64,000 nt of DNA, taken from contig NZ_BCSI01000006.1 of the NCBI RefSeq assembly GCF_001570785.1, forward strand, positions 1 through 64,000, written 5' to 3'. The notes under the pieces were generated by a model. The model searched no databases and was not told where the DNA came from. It saw only the letters and a list, made by a program, of their open reading frames with translations. Numbering within the stretch: position 1 is the first letter of the stretch; the number at the start of each line of letters is the position of its first letter. Of the stretch, positions 55,715 to 64,000 are shown piece after piece. The position numbers were made by a program, and so were the translations under genes. Origin of the DNA: Dermabacter hominis NBRC 106157. GTDB taxonomy: Bacteria; Actinomycetota; Actinomycetes; Actinomycetales; Dermabacteraceae.

Positions 55715-58700
55715 GTGACTGAACGGGACGTCTCCGCGCTCATCCTCGTCTCTGCTAGCCATGAGATCGGGGATCTTGCCCGTACCCTCGAAATGGTGCG
55801 TGCGCAATCCGCCCCGCTTTCCTGCGTCGTTGCAGCCGTGCCGGAGTCTGCTCCGAAGGAGTTGCGCAACTTCGCTGAGTCGGCTCTCGACGAGGGACGT
55901 ATTGATCTGCTGCGGGTTACTCCCGCAGAGGCGAGCCGCCCCGACATTGTCGAGGATCTCGTTGGCTCCCTCGAAGAGGCGAAGCAGGCGCGCGATGCGC
56001 GTCCCGAGCGCAAGTCTTCGCGCGCCTCAGAAACGCAGGATGGCGCGAGTTCTCCCGATGCGCCGCGACTTGAGGTCTCTGAAGCTGCGGGAGAAAAGGA
56101 AAGCGCGCCTCGCAACTTTACGCTGCTCAACCCCGCTTTCGGTGGGGCAGTCCGCCACGAGGATGAGGGCGCGACACTCGCTGAGGAACCGTCGGAACCC
56201 ACACGCCACGATGAGACTCCCCAGTCCACAGTCCACTCGACGCGTGACCTCGAATGGGAAAAGCGCGTGTATCTCACGAGCGGTGCTCGGGGTCGCCGCG
56301 CGAAGGACATCGATCTCGACCGCGAAGAGCGGCGCGAGGAGAAAACAGCGACGCACACCGCCCTCGTCCCGGAAAGGCTCAGGGACGATACGAGCGAACT
56401 GTATGGAACGAGCGGGACTGGGCGCCGGCGTAAGCGTAGTCGTGGAGCCGAGTCATGGTTGTGGATTCTTGACGCAGCTGCGGCCCCGAACCTGACGTGC
56501 CTCGAGGAACTTGAGAGTGCTCTCGACGCCGATCCGACAGTGGGCCTCGCGGGTACGAAACACCTTGCACTCGAGGACGTTGAGCGCCCCGCCTCGCGAC
56601 TGGTGGATCTCGGTCTTTCACTCACGCATTCGCACAGGATTCTCACGAGTGTCGACCCAGGCGAGATCGACCAGGGCCAAACGGACTGGCGAAGCGAGGT
56701 CTTGGCCGTTACGGCACCCGGAATGCTCGTGCGTGCGCGCACTTTTGACAAGCTCCGAGGATTAGACCCCGCGCTCACGGCGCCGTGGGATGACATTGAT
56801 TTTTCTCAGCGAGTATGGCGCGCTGGCGAACGCGTCAAGGTGGTTCCTCAGGCCTCGACGCGTATCCCGCATGACGACCTCACGAGACCGAGGGATTTCC
56901 GATACCGCTCCTCTCAGGTGCTTTCGCTCCTCAAGTTCCGCTCGCTCCTGCTTACGTTCGCGACCCTCCTCGCCCTGCCTTTCGTCACGCTCGGGCGCAT
57001 GGCGCGAGCGATCACGCAGCACGACGCTCGCGCGGTAGGGCACGAGTTCCTTGCATGCCTGAGAGTTTTTGCGAAGGCTCCCGGCGTCATGAGGCGATCT
57101 CGTCGAGCCGCCGGACGCGCTCGCTTGTCGCGCAAGCGCATGAGCGCGCTGTATATGCCCCGCAAAGTGGCTATGCGCGAGCAACTCGATGCGTGGTGGA
57201 CCTCTCTGTTCGCCGACGACGATCGAACGCGCATGATCCGCCGCACGAGCTGGGGGATCGCAGGCACGCGTCACGGCCTCGATGATGCCGATTACGGCCG
57301 ACACACAACCTGGACGATCATTGTTGTGCTCGCGTCTATCGTCGGTGGACTCTTCGCGATTCGGCCGTTGATCGGGGAAGGCACGCTGAGGGGCTCCCAC
57401 TATCACCCGCTTTCCGCGAACGCGCGAGACAACTGGGACATCGTGACGTCGGCGTGGCTACCCGGAGGGCTCGGGGCTGAAGGGCCGACAGACCTCCTCG
57501 CACGTGTCGCGGCCCTCATCCCCGTGAACGGCGCGAGCGTGAGCGCGTTTATCCTCGTTGCGGGAATCGCCCTGAGCGCCATTGCCGCGTGGTGGGCGAG
57601 CGGCACGATCTCGCGGAGCATCATCGTGCGGGTGATTGCCACCACCATGTGGGTACTCTCTCCCGCTTTCGTCTTTGCCGTGCTCGAGGGGCGCTGGCCG
57701 CTCATGCTTCTCGGCATCGCTGTTCCCCTCGCCGCGTTCTTCTTCGCGAAAGCCGTGGGGCTTCCTCACAAGGTGTCTCAGGCAAGCATCCCAGCGGCTG
57801 CGGGAGCCGGTTTCATGATTGCCGTGATTTCTCTCGTGCAGCCTGCCCTTGCCCTTCTCTTCATTCTCGGAACCGCGGCTGTTGCCCCGTTCGTTCCTGG
57901 TCGCAGGGGGCGATTGTGGTGGTGCGGTCTTCCCGCGCTCTTCCTGCATCTCGGCGAGCTTCCGACTTACGCCGCTCGACCTGAGACACTCCTCGTGAAC
58001 GCGGGCACGCCCGGCGTGTTCGAGATGCCTGATGCGCTAAGGCTCCTTGCCCTCGTGCCTTCCGCGGGCGATCCGGTCGCACGAATGTTGGGGGCCTCGT
58101 CGAGCTGGTGGACCTTCGCGATCCTGGCAGCCCCTGTACTGATAGCCATCGTTGCGGCACTTGCCTCTGGATTCCTCGGGCACACCGCCGGTCTCGTCGG
58201 TCGAGTCAGCGTTCTCGCGCTCGCGGGGGCCGTGAGTCTCGCGTGGATTTCGCAACGCACCGTCGTAGGCTTCGAGGGCTCGACGCCCTACACCGCGTAC
58301 CCGGGGCCGGCGCTCATGGTCGCTAGTGGAGCGGCAATCGTCGGCCTGATTTGCCTGGCCGACGCCATTGTGAGGCGCGCCCACGAGTCGAGCCGACGGG
58401 GCCAAAGGATAGCCTCCTTTGTGCTGCAAGGAGCGTGCCTAGCGACAGTATTGGCGTGCGTTGGTGTGTGGGCTGTTCAGGGCAGCGATGCGCTCAAGGT
58501 TGAACGCACGACGGTGCGAGAGATCCCCGCCGTGGCCGCGGATTCGGCGACAGGCGCCAATCGCACCCGCACACTGGTCCTCCACGAGGACACCCGCGGC
58601 GAAGTGCACGCGCACCTCGTCAGCGGCGCGCACCCGAGCATCGACGACTCCTCCGCCGCGGTGGAGACCGCGCGTGCGCGCGCGGCTGAGCGTGGCAATA

Positions 58701-59284
58701 TTTCCGACCAGGCCGATCGCGCACTTGCACAAGCTGTCGCGAGTGCCCTTGGTTCGGCAGCCGCGACGGAAGGCAGCGCGAGTCTCGCCGACTTCGCGAT
58801 CGGCTACATCGTCGTGACGGGTGAGCCCGATGCGCAAACGAGACTGTACGAGACCCTCGCAGCAGCCCCGCAGCTAGAGTTTGTGACCGCAAGTGATGCC
58901 GGCGGTTTGTGGCGAGTGACAGGCACGAACGCTCGGGCGCGTCTGATTGATGCATCCGGGGCCGGTGCTGAGGCTACTACCCTCGAATCGGGGCGAACAG
59001 CGGTATCGGGAACGATCGATGCTGCGCAATCGGAACGCACGCTCGCGCTTGCTGTGCGCGAAGATGAGCATTGGGTGGCGACACTCGACGGCAAGCCGCT
59101 CAGCCCCACGACGGTCGACACGTGGATGCAGGGCTTTACCGTGCCTGCGAACGCGAAAGGTCGCCTGGAGGTGCGGTACCGAAACGACGTGCAGACGGTT
59201 GCTGGTGTTGTCACCGCCGTCGGGCTCATCGTGTGCGCTCTCGTCGCGGTCCCGAGGAGGATTCGAAGCGAGGAGAAGCGATGA
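55715..59284 (+). CDS. Large membrane protein with GT2-like domain, altered DxD
   Basis: The 1189-residue protein has a GT2-like N-terminal region, then a multi-membrane region (about 395-930) with some ten or more helices, and an external domain ending in one more helix. The GT2 part looks unusual: a charged insertion of roughly 145 residues (about 92-235) splits it. The stretch that normally reads HDDSAP is D253-AAAA-P. A later WDDID (358-362) is kept. GTG 55715 has GGTGG 9 nt upstream; TTG 55706 is possible. Overlaps the DUF5719 gene (ATGA). Homologues sit beside whiB2 in many actinobacteria; a role in envelope glycans is inferred. Confidence 0.8.
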   Translation: MTERDVSALILVSASHEIGDLARTLEMVRAQSAPLSCVVAAVPESAPKELRNFAESALDEGRIDLLRVTPAEASRPDIVEDLVGSLEEAKQARDARPERKSSRASETQDGASSPDAPRLEVSEAAGEKESAPRNFTLLNPAFGGAVRHEDEGATLAEEPSEPTRHDETPQSTVHSTRDLEWEKRVYLTSGARGRRAKDIDLDREERREEKTATHTALVPERLRDDTSELYGTSGTGRRRKRSRGAESWLWILDAAAAPNLTCLEELESALDADPTVGLAGTKHLALEDVERPASRLVDLGLSLTHSHRILTSVDPGEIDQGQTDWRSEVLAVTAPGMLVRARTFDKLRGLDPALTAPWDDIDFSQRVWRAGERVKVVPQASTRIPHDDLTRPRDFRYRSSQVLSLLKFRSLLLTFATLLALPFVTLGRMARAITQHDARAVGHEFLACLRVFAKAPGVMRRSRRAAGRARLSRKRMSALYMPRKVAMREQLDAWWTSLFADDDRTRMIRRTSWGIAGTRHGLDDADYGRHTTWTIIVVLASIVGGLFAIRPLIGEGTLRGSHYHPLSANARDNWDIVTSAWLPGGLGAEGPTDLLARVAALIPVNGASVSAFILVAGIALSAIAAWWASGTISRSIIVRVIATTMWVLSPAFVFAVLEGRWPLMLLGIAVPLAAFFFAKAVGLPHKVSQASIPAAAGAGFMIAVISLVQPALALLFILGTAAVAPFVPGRRGRLWWCGLPALFLHLGELPTYAARPETLLVNAGTPGVFEMPDALRLLALVPSAGDPVARMLGASSSWWTFAILAAPVLIAIVAALASGFLGHTAGLVGRVSVLALAGAVSLAWISQRTVVGFEGSTPYTAYPGPALMVASGAAIVGLICLADAIVRRAHESSRRGQRIASFVLQGACLATVLACVGVWAVQGSDALKVERTTVREIPAVAADSATGANRTRTLVLHEDTRGEVHAHLVSGAHPSIDDSSAAVETARARAAERGNISDQADRALAQAVASALGSAAATEGSASLADFAIGYIVVTGEPDAQTRLYETLAAAPQLEFVTASDAGGLWRVTGTNARARLIDASGAGAEATTLESGRTAVSGTIDAAQSERTLALAVREDEHWVATLDGKPLSPTTVDTWMQGFTVPANAKGRLEVRYRNDVQTVAGVVTAVGLIVCALVAVPRRIRSEEKR

Positions 59285-60915
59285 CCGATACGCACAAGCA
59301 GCCCCGGGCACTCCTCGCTGCCTTCGCGGTCCTCGCTATCGTCGTGCTCGTGGGAAGCGTTGTTGTGCTCGTTCCCGAGAAAACCTTGACGAAGGCGAGT
59401 CTCCCAAGCGCGGCTGCCACGTCGACGCGTGCCGCGCGTGTATGCCAGGGGCCAATCGTCGCTCGACCGGCGGGAACACAGACGTCAGACGCGGACTTCG
59501 CCGGTGGCGCTCCTTCCCCGCAGGTGTCGATGAACGCGGTCGCAGTCGATCCCTCGTCGAATGCTCTGTACGGAGGGACGCAGTCCTCGCAAACGAATCT
59601 CGACCCTGCCTCTTCCGACATGAACGGCAAGGACACCTCGCCGCGCCTTTCCCGAGTCGATGCTCAGGGGCGTGCAGCCGATGTCGATGCCGCGTCGAGC
59701 GCTCTCCTGAACTCGGTATACGGCCTCGACTCCCTAGACGCTTCAACCATCCTCACCGCGAGCACCGCAGATGAGACCGCGCCGGTTCTCGATGCGAGCC
59801 AATCCCATGTGACCGGAAGCGGCGATTACCGAGGTTTCGCACTCGCGCGGTGCGCCCAAGCGACGACCTCCGCCTCCTTCGCTGGTCTCACCACGCGAGC
59901 GGGCACGTTCGACACTCTGGTGGTGTCCAATCCAGGAACGCGTGCTTCCCGTGCGCGTGTGACCGTGTACTCAGAAAACGGAGCGGAACCGGCAACCCAG
60001 GGTTCCGATATCGTCGTAGGCCCGGGAGAAACTGCTCGTGTTCCGGTCTCGACCCTCGTTGACGAGCGCGAAACGGTAGCCCTCGATGTCGAGGTGCGAG
60101 GCACCGCGCTCGCCATGAGCGCGGAGCTCGTGCGGCGCGAGGGACTCGTGCCTCAGGGGACTGAAAATGTCCAGGCGAGCGAGCCGAGCAGCTCCCTTAC
60201 GTGGTCGGGAGTGGTGCTCCGCGAGGGAGGGAGTGCACGTCTTGCGCTCGCACGCACCGCCCGAGGCGGCGAACCCGGGGATGCGGCGCAGGTGCGCTCT
60301 GAGGAGGCGTTCGCGACGGCCCGGGCGTTCGATGCGCAGGGCAAGCTCGTGAAAGAGTGGGATGTCAAAGACCCGGGTCAGGGTGCAACCGTAGAGATTC
60401 CGCTCGACGGCCTCAATGCTGGAACTTACACAATCTCCTTGAGTGCGCGAAGCGCCGTCGCAGGGTCGTTGCGCTCGTCGATTGCAAGCGGTGCACGGCA
60501 AGGCGACACGGTTGGTCTTCCGCAAGACTTTGCCGAGTACGCCCCCTCGGAAGCGATCGACTCCGCTTCGGTTCTCGCACTCGGGCATGGAGCTGAAGGC
60601 GGAAGCCTCACGCTCAACTCAGAGCACGGGGCGCACGTGAGTGTCGCACCAATCAGACGTGACGGGACGATAGGCGCGAGCACTTCCGTCGATATCGAGG
60701 CAGGGCACTCCGTAACCGTGAACCCTGATCAACTGGGAAAGGACCCAGCCTCGATCGCCGGTCTCCTCGTGGTGTCTCAGGACGGAGGGGCTTACAGGGG
60801 GTCCTGGTCGCAAACGGCCGCTGCGGACGATGGCGGCACACTCGTCACGACCCTTCCCCTCGCCGCAAACGCTGCACGGGCAACCGGGATGACTGTCAAC
60901 CTCGAGCCTAGGTAA
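59281..60915 (+). CDS. DUF5719 family exported protein
   Basis: The 544-residue protein has an N-terminal membrane segment (about 10-31), then a long Ser/Ala/Thr-rich extracytoplasmic part with beta-sandwich-like repeats. These contain phrases such as DTLVVSNPGTRASRARV and VPVSTLVDERETVALDV. There is no cysteine protease or hydrolase motif. ATG 59281 overlaps the preceding stop and has GAGGAG 5 nt upstream. Encoded with the large GT2-like membrane protein, it may act with it outside the membrane. Function unknown. Confidence 0.8.
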   Translation: MTDTHKQPRALLAAFAVLAIVVLVGSVVVLVPEKTLTKASLPSAAATSTRAARVCQGPIVARPAGTQTSDADFAGGAPSPQVSMNAVAVDPSSNALYGGTQSSQTNLDPASSDMNGKDTSPRLSRVDAQGRAADVDAASSALLNSVYGLDSLDASTILTASTADETAPVLDASQSHVTGSGDYRGFALARCAQATTSASFAGLTTRAGTFDTLVVSNPGTRASRARVTVYSENGAEPATQGSDIVVGPGETARVPVSTLVDERETVALDVEVRGTALAMSAELVRREGLVPQGTENVQASEPSSSLTWSGVVLREGGSARLALARTARGGEPGDAAQVRSEEAFATARAFDAQGKLVKEWDVKDPGQGATVEIPLDGLNAGTYTISLSARSAVAGSLRSSIASGARQGDTVGLPQDFAEYAPSEAIDSASVLALGHGAEGGSLTLNSEHGAHVSVAPIRRDGTIGASTSVDIEAGHSVTVNPDQLGKDPASIAGLLVVSQDGGAYRGSWSQTAAADDGGTLVTTLPLAANAARATGMTVNLEPR

Positions 60916-60942
60916 GCACGAGCGCTACAAGAGCGGAGCGTC

Positions 60943-61356
60943 TCACGCGGCCCACGGGTCTATTTCGTCGACTCGCTTCCCGAGGGCAACCGCAACGTTC
61001 TCCAGTACAACGACGTAGATGAGCTCGGCGAGTTCCTCGCGGTTGACGGCGCGGGATTCGATCGCACGCCGATACAGGACGATCCGTGGACGCGTGCGGC
61101 GGTCGCCCGGGAAATAGCGCCCGAGCGGAGGAGCATGAAGGGCGGAAGCGTCGAGCGGAACCTCTTCGATGAGGACTTGCAAGTACTCGAGTTTTGCGTA
61201 CCTCTCGTAGAGCGGGCCCATCGCCTCGGCAACGAGTGCATCGAAGCGGTCGCTCGGCGTGGCAAAACCCGGAAGATGCGAGGGAATGAGATCGCCGCGG
61301 AACCCGCGCCCATGTCGATCTCGGCGACGCAGCCGGGCGTTTCGTGTGAAAGCCAT
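60943..61356 (-). CDS. Zincin-like metallopeptidase family protein lacking HExxH
   Basis: This 137-residue protein matches the small metallopeptidase family found beside DUF3499 genes (FDALVAEAMGPLYERYAKLE; PRIVLYRRAIESRA). The zinc motif expected as HExxH in the next helix reads L118-E-N-V-A122, so peptidase activity is unlikely. ATG has no ribosome site, but TAGGCT lies 6 nt upstream. It is divergent from the DUF3499 gene and convergent with the DUF5719 gene. The N-terminal 25 residues are strongly basic. Confidence 0.8.
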   Translation of the reverse strand: MAFTRNARLRRRDRHGRGFRGDLIPSHLPGFATPSDRFDALVAEAMGPLYERYAKLEYLQVLIEEVPLDASALHAPPLGRYFPGDRRTRPRIVLYRRAIESRAVNREELAELIYVVVLENVAVALGKRVDEIDPWAA

Positions 61357-61362
61357 GCCATA

Positions 61363-61368
61363 AGCCTA
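61363..61368 (-). promoter_or_regulatory. Candidate leaderless -10 box for the metallopeptidase-like gene
   Basis: TAGGCT, identical to the box before punA, is 6 nt from the ATG at 61356 in a 67-base divergent gap. Confidence 0.4.
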
Positions 61369-61410
61369 CGCGTGGCGGCCGCGTCGAGTGGTTCACGAGC
61401 CATCGGGCCG

Positions 61411-61416
61411 TAGGAT
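61411..61416 (+). promoter_or_regulatory. Candidate leaderless -10 box for the DUF3499 gene
   Basis: TAGGAT is 7 nt from the GTG at 61424. The same bases contain AGGA, which could also serve as a ribosome site 8 nt upstream, so the two readings compete. Confidence 0.3.
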
Positions 61417-61423
61417 GGACGTC

Positions 61424-61792
61424 GTGTCTGCCCGTTCATGCTCCAAATCCTCATGTTCCCAGCCTGCCGTTGCGACGCTCACATTCGTGTACGCGGACTC
61501 GACCGCAGTCATTGGCCCGCTCTCGCGAGAGAGCGAACCACACACCTACGACCTGTGCGCGAGCCACGCCGCTTCGTTCACGGCGCCCAGAGGTTGGACA
61601 GTCGTGACGGCTCCGGCGCCGCTTGAGCCCGAAGATGATGTGCTCGCACTCGCGCGCGCCCTCGCCGACGAACCAGAAGCCAAGCCGAGCTATGAAGACG
61701 TAGGCCACAGGGCAGGCAAACAGACGTCGGACCCCCGGCCTCAAGGGCGAAGGCGGCTCACCCTTGTGAAGGATGAGAGCGATGAGTGCTGA
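61424..61792 (+). CDS. DUF3499 family protein
   Basis: The 122-residue protein has two cysteine pairs (C8 and C13 near the N terminus, then YDLCASH) that could bind zinc. The conserved core includes VATLTFVYADSTAVIGPL and APRGWTVV. The C-terminal third is charged and variable. I take GTG 61424 because the family starts with Arg-x-Cys just after it; ATG 61415 is 9 bases earlier. Its stop overlaps manB. Found next to manB across actinobacteria; role unknown. Confidence 0.85.
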   Translation: MSARSCSKSSCSQPAVATLTFVYADSTAVIGPLSRESEPHTYDLCASHAASFTAPRGWTVVTAPAPLEPEDDVLALARALADEPEAKPSYEDVGHRAGKQTSDPRPQGRRRLTLVKDESDEC

Positions 61793-63452
61793 GGGCGCGC
61801 GAGATCATGCAGGGGCTCTCGAGGCGATAGTTGGCAGCTACGACATTCGTGGCGTTGCCTACGAAACTCTGACGCCAGAAATTGCAGGTGCACTAGGTGC
61901 GGCCTTTGCCGACTTTCTCGATGCCGGCGACATCATCGTTGCGCACGACATGCGCATCTCGAGCCCTGACCTCGCCGAGGCATTCGCGCGCGGAGCGGTG
62001 AGGCGCGGCTCAACGGTCGCGTTCGCGGGCCTGAGCTCGACGGATCAGCTCTATTGCGCGAGCGGACTGTTCGCCGCGGCGGGCGCGCAGGTGACGGCAT
62101 CGCACAATCCGGCGCGCGACAACGGCATCAAAATGTGTCGTGCGTACGCGAAGCCCGTGGGGAGGGCAAATGGCCTGCTGGACGTGCGCGATGGTGCGCG
62201 CGCATACCTGGATAGAGGTTCCATCCCTATTCGTGAGGGCGGGCGCATTGAGCGCCTCGATATGCTCGACGACTACATCGACACCATGCTGCGGCTTGCG
62301 CCGCTTGAGGGCACGCGACAACTGAGGGTTGTGGTCGATGCGGCTAACGCGATGGCAGGGCACACGGTCCCCGCACTTGCGAAGCGTCTTCCCACCGTGG
62401 AGATTATTCCGCTCTTCTTCGACCTCGACGGAACGTTCCCACATCACGAGGCAAACCCTCTCGACCCCGCGAACCTGAGGGACCTGCAAAACGCGGTGCG
62501 CGAGAACGGGGCAGATCTTGGCCTTGCGTTCGATGGCGATGCCGATCGCTGCATCGTCGTGGATGAGCGAGGTGAGATCGTTCCCCCGTCGGCGGTGACC
62601 GCAATGATCGCGGAGGCCGAGATTGCGCGTTCAATGCTCGACGGTCGCTCGCGTCCGGTCGTGATCGGCAATGCCGTGTCGAGTCGAGCGGTCCGGGAGG
62701 TAGTGGAGGCCTCAGGCGGCGAGTTCGTCCGCACGAAGGTGGGCCACTCGATCATCAAACAAGAAATGGCGGATCGCGACGCGGTTTTTGGAGGCGAGCA
62801 CTCCGCCCACTACTACTTCAGGGAGTTTTTCTTCGCTGATTCAGGGATGCTCGCGGCGCTTCATGTGCTCGGTGCTCTAGAGCGAAGTGGTGCACAATCC
62901 TTGAGTTCGCTCTTAGAGCGCTACTCGCCTTATGCGGCAAGCGGTGAAATAAACTCTCGAGTCGACGAACCCGTGAACGAGATCCTCGAACGCGTTGCGC
63001 GAGTTTTTGTCGAGCGCGGTGCGCGACGCGACGACCTCGACGGTGTGACGCTCACCCACTGGGATGAAGCAGCTGATCCACGTGAGCAGTGGTGGCTTTC
63101 GGTTCGGCCATCGGGGACCGAGCCGCTCGTGCGGCTTAACGTCGAAGCTGCTGAGGAGGCGACCATGCAGCACCTGCGAGATTTCGCGCTCGCGCTCGTG
63201 CGCGGTGAGGCGGAGGTACTCGGCGAGGTTGCTCCGCACGGCGAAGGCGAAAAGGAGAGCACCATGTCGCCAGATGAACGGAACCTAGAGGGGATGGACT
63301 GGGTTGGCAGCCTCGTGCGCTGCCCCGAGTGCCACGCGAGTCTTAACCTCGGAAAAGAACTGATCGTCTGCGAGTCATGTGGGCGCCGCTACGAGCGCGA
63401 GGGCGGTATTCCCATGCTCATGTCGCGCGACGTTCCAAGCATTCGCGACTAA
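61782..63452 (+). CDS. manB: Phosphomannomutase ManB fused to a Trm112-like domain
   Basis: The 556-residue protein has a phosphohexomutase in residues 1-470: SYDIRG, phosphoserine loop TASHNPARDNG, metal loop DGDADR, GGEHSAHYYF and RPSGTEP. ManB makes mannose-1-phosphate for GDP-mannose. The last 62 residues are a Trm112/UPF0434 zinc domain with CPECH and CESCGRR. The frame runs through without a stop, whereas I know these as separate genes. An ATG with its own AAGGAG lies at the junction. ATG 61782 has AAGGA 9 nt upstream and overlaps the DUF3499 stop. Confidence 0.9.
   Translation: MSAEGARDHAGALEAIVGSYDIRGVAYETLTPEIAGALGAAFADFLDAGDIIVAHDMRISSPDLAEAFARGAVRRGSTVAFAGLSSTDQLYCASGLFAAAGAQVTASHNPARDNGIKMCRAYAKPVGRANGLLDVRDGARAYLDRGSIPIREGGRIERLDMLDDYIDTMLRLAPLEGTRQLRVVVDAANAMAGHTVPALAKRLPTVEIIPLFFDLDGTFPHHEANPLDPANLRDLQNAVRENGADLGLAFDGDADRCIVVDERGEIVPPSAVTAMIAEAEIARSMLDGRSRPVVIGNAVSSRAVREVVEASGGEFVRTKVGHSIIKQEMADRDAVFGGEHSAHYYFREFFFADSGMLAALHVLGALERSGAQSLSSLLERYSPYAASGEINSRVDEPVNEILERVARVFVERGARRDDLDGVTLTHWDEAADPREQWWLSVRPSGTEPLVRLNVEAAEEATMQHLRDFALALVRGEAEVLGEVAPHGEGEKESTMSPDERNLEGMDWVGSLVRCPECHASLNLGKELIVCESCGRRYEREGGIPMLMSRDVPSIRD
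63264..63452 (+). CDS. Possible separate Trm112-like protein from an internal start in manB
   Basis: ATG 63264, in frame with manB, has AAGGAG 6 nt upstream, a better ribosome site than the one at the manB start. Initiation here would give a 62-residue Trm112-like protein with two Cys pairs (CPECH; CESCGRR). Small proteins of this family act as zinc-binding partners of methyltransferases, or are of unknown use. Whether the cell makes the fusion, the short form or both cannot be told from sequence. Confidence 0.45.
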   Translation: MSPDERNLEGMDWVGSLVRCPECHASLNLGKELIVCESCGRRYEREGGIPMLMSRDVPSIRD

Positions 63453-63492
63453 AAAAGTTTTCACTGTTACTGGTTTCTGGCAGGATAACGGC

Positions 63493-64000
63493 ATGAGCAC
63501 ACCCCCTAGGATCCTTGCGATTGACGATGACGCGGCCATCGCCGAGATGGTTTCAATTCTGCTCGAAGGGCGAGGCTACAGCGTTGTTACGGCCCCCAAC
63601 GGGAGCGAGGGCCTCGCTATACTCGAGCGTGACAACATCGACCTCGTTCTTCTCGACCTCATGCTTCCCGTGATGGACGGCATCGAGATCTGCAGGCACA
63701 TTCGCGAGAGTTCAAACGTTCCAATCATCATGCTCACGGCACGCACCGAGACCGAGAAAGTGGTCGAGGGGCTTGAGGCAGGTGCCGACGACTACCTGAC
63801 GAAACCGTTTGAGCCCGAAGAACTCGTTGCGCGCATTCGTGCCCGTGTGCGCCGCGCGCCTCATGGCGAGGCTGAGGTTCTTACCCTCGGCGACCTTGAG
63901 ATCAACGTTGATCGCCATCAGGTCATTAGGAACGGCGAGACGATTCGCCTCACCCCTATGGAGTTTGGGTTGCTCCTGCAAATGACGCGTCATCCCTCTC
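63493..64000 (+). CDS. mtrA: Response regulator MtrA, 3' end beyond window
   Basis: The 169 codons read before the window ends encode a receiver domain with D11-D12-D13, phospho-acceptor D55 in LLDLMLPVMDG and K104 in LTKPF. The first part of a winged helix follows (LGDLEINVDRHQV, LTPMEFGLL). Sequence and place after manB match MtrA, the essential actinobacterial regulator of cell-wall and division genes, whose partner MtrB should follow. ATG has AGGA 8 nt upstream. About 55-60 residues are missing. Confidence 0.88.
   Translation, partial: MSTPPRILAIDDDAAIAEMVSILLEGRGYSVVTAPNGSEGLAILERDNIDLVLLDLMLPVMDGIEICRHIRESSNVPIIMLTARTETEKVVEGLEAGADDYLTKPFEPEELVARIRARVRRAPHGEAEVLTLGDLEINVDRHQVIRNGETIRLTPMEFGLLLQMTRHPS

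Noticed and set aside
63460-63489. TTCACT-18-GATAAC as a promoter for mtrA
   Set aside because: It would start transcription inside the ATG, and the gene has a normal AGGA ribosome site. The real promoter may be upstream.

Overview
The window is high-GC DNA with dense, often overlapping genes. Its gene set points to an actinobacterium (Actinomycetota): a WhiB protein, MtrA, an acyl-CoA carboxylase with an epsilon subunit, DUF3499, DUF5719, a TIGR03089 protein and a galactofuranosyltransferase. Micrococcales is my best guess, but the genus cannot be fixed by eye. No rRNA, tRNA, CRISPR array, transposase or integrase was recognised. No stretch over 300 bases lacks a gene.

Region 1 (1-10.6 kb) handles nucleoside uptake and salvage. 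It has a BmpA-type nucleoside ABC transporter (one double ATPase, two permeases), cytidine deaminase and thymidine phosphorylase. Next come a P-loop kinase-like/Nudix fusion, deoxyribose-phosphate aldolase, a phosphohexomutase-family protein and purine nucleoside phosphorylase. Together they take up nucleosides, split off the base and feed the pentose phosphate to central metabolism.

Region 2 (10.6-22.8 kb) is a conserved actinobacterial core. It holds a biotin carboxylase/BCCP subunit, Maf, a DUF885 peptidase, acyl-CoA carboxylase epsilon and beta subunits, and biotin ligase. After these come a class III adenylate cyclase, a two-component system, purK and purE.

Region 3 (22.8-43.9 kb) is an accessory glycan island. 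Enzymes resembling all five steps of UDP-2,3-diacetamido-mannuronate synthesis (WbpA, B, E, D, I) are spread through it, with five GT4-type and three GT2-type glycosyltransferases. It also has a flippase-like ABC exporter, a DUF2304 protein and two DUF6541 polytopic proteins facing each other across the block. The middle (about 25.6-36.9 kb) is visibly less GC-rich. The acetyltransferase gene overlaps purE, so the island is wired into a housekeeping operon.

Region 4 (43.9-53.2 kb) holds an LCP ligase and a galactofuran-type operon. The operon encodes an SDR-GT2 fusion, a GT2, UDP-galactopyranose mutase, a GlfT2-like polymerase and a Wzm/Wzt exporter. A plausible reading is that a Galf-containing polymer is made inside, exported by Wzm/Wzt and attached to the wall by the LCP protein.

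Region 5 (53.2-64 kb) is again conserved core: a TIGR03089 protein, a FolC-like Mur ligase, WhiB, a large membrane protein with a GT2-like domain, DUF5719, a metallopeptidase-family protein, DUF3499, a ManB-Trm112 fusion and the start of mtrA, cut by the window end.

A recurring regulatory feature is a TANNNT hexamer exactly 6 nt (once 7) upstream of a start codon, mostly where no Shine-Dalgarno is evident. This arrangement is expected of leaderless mRNAs.
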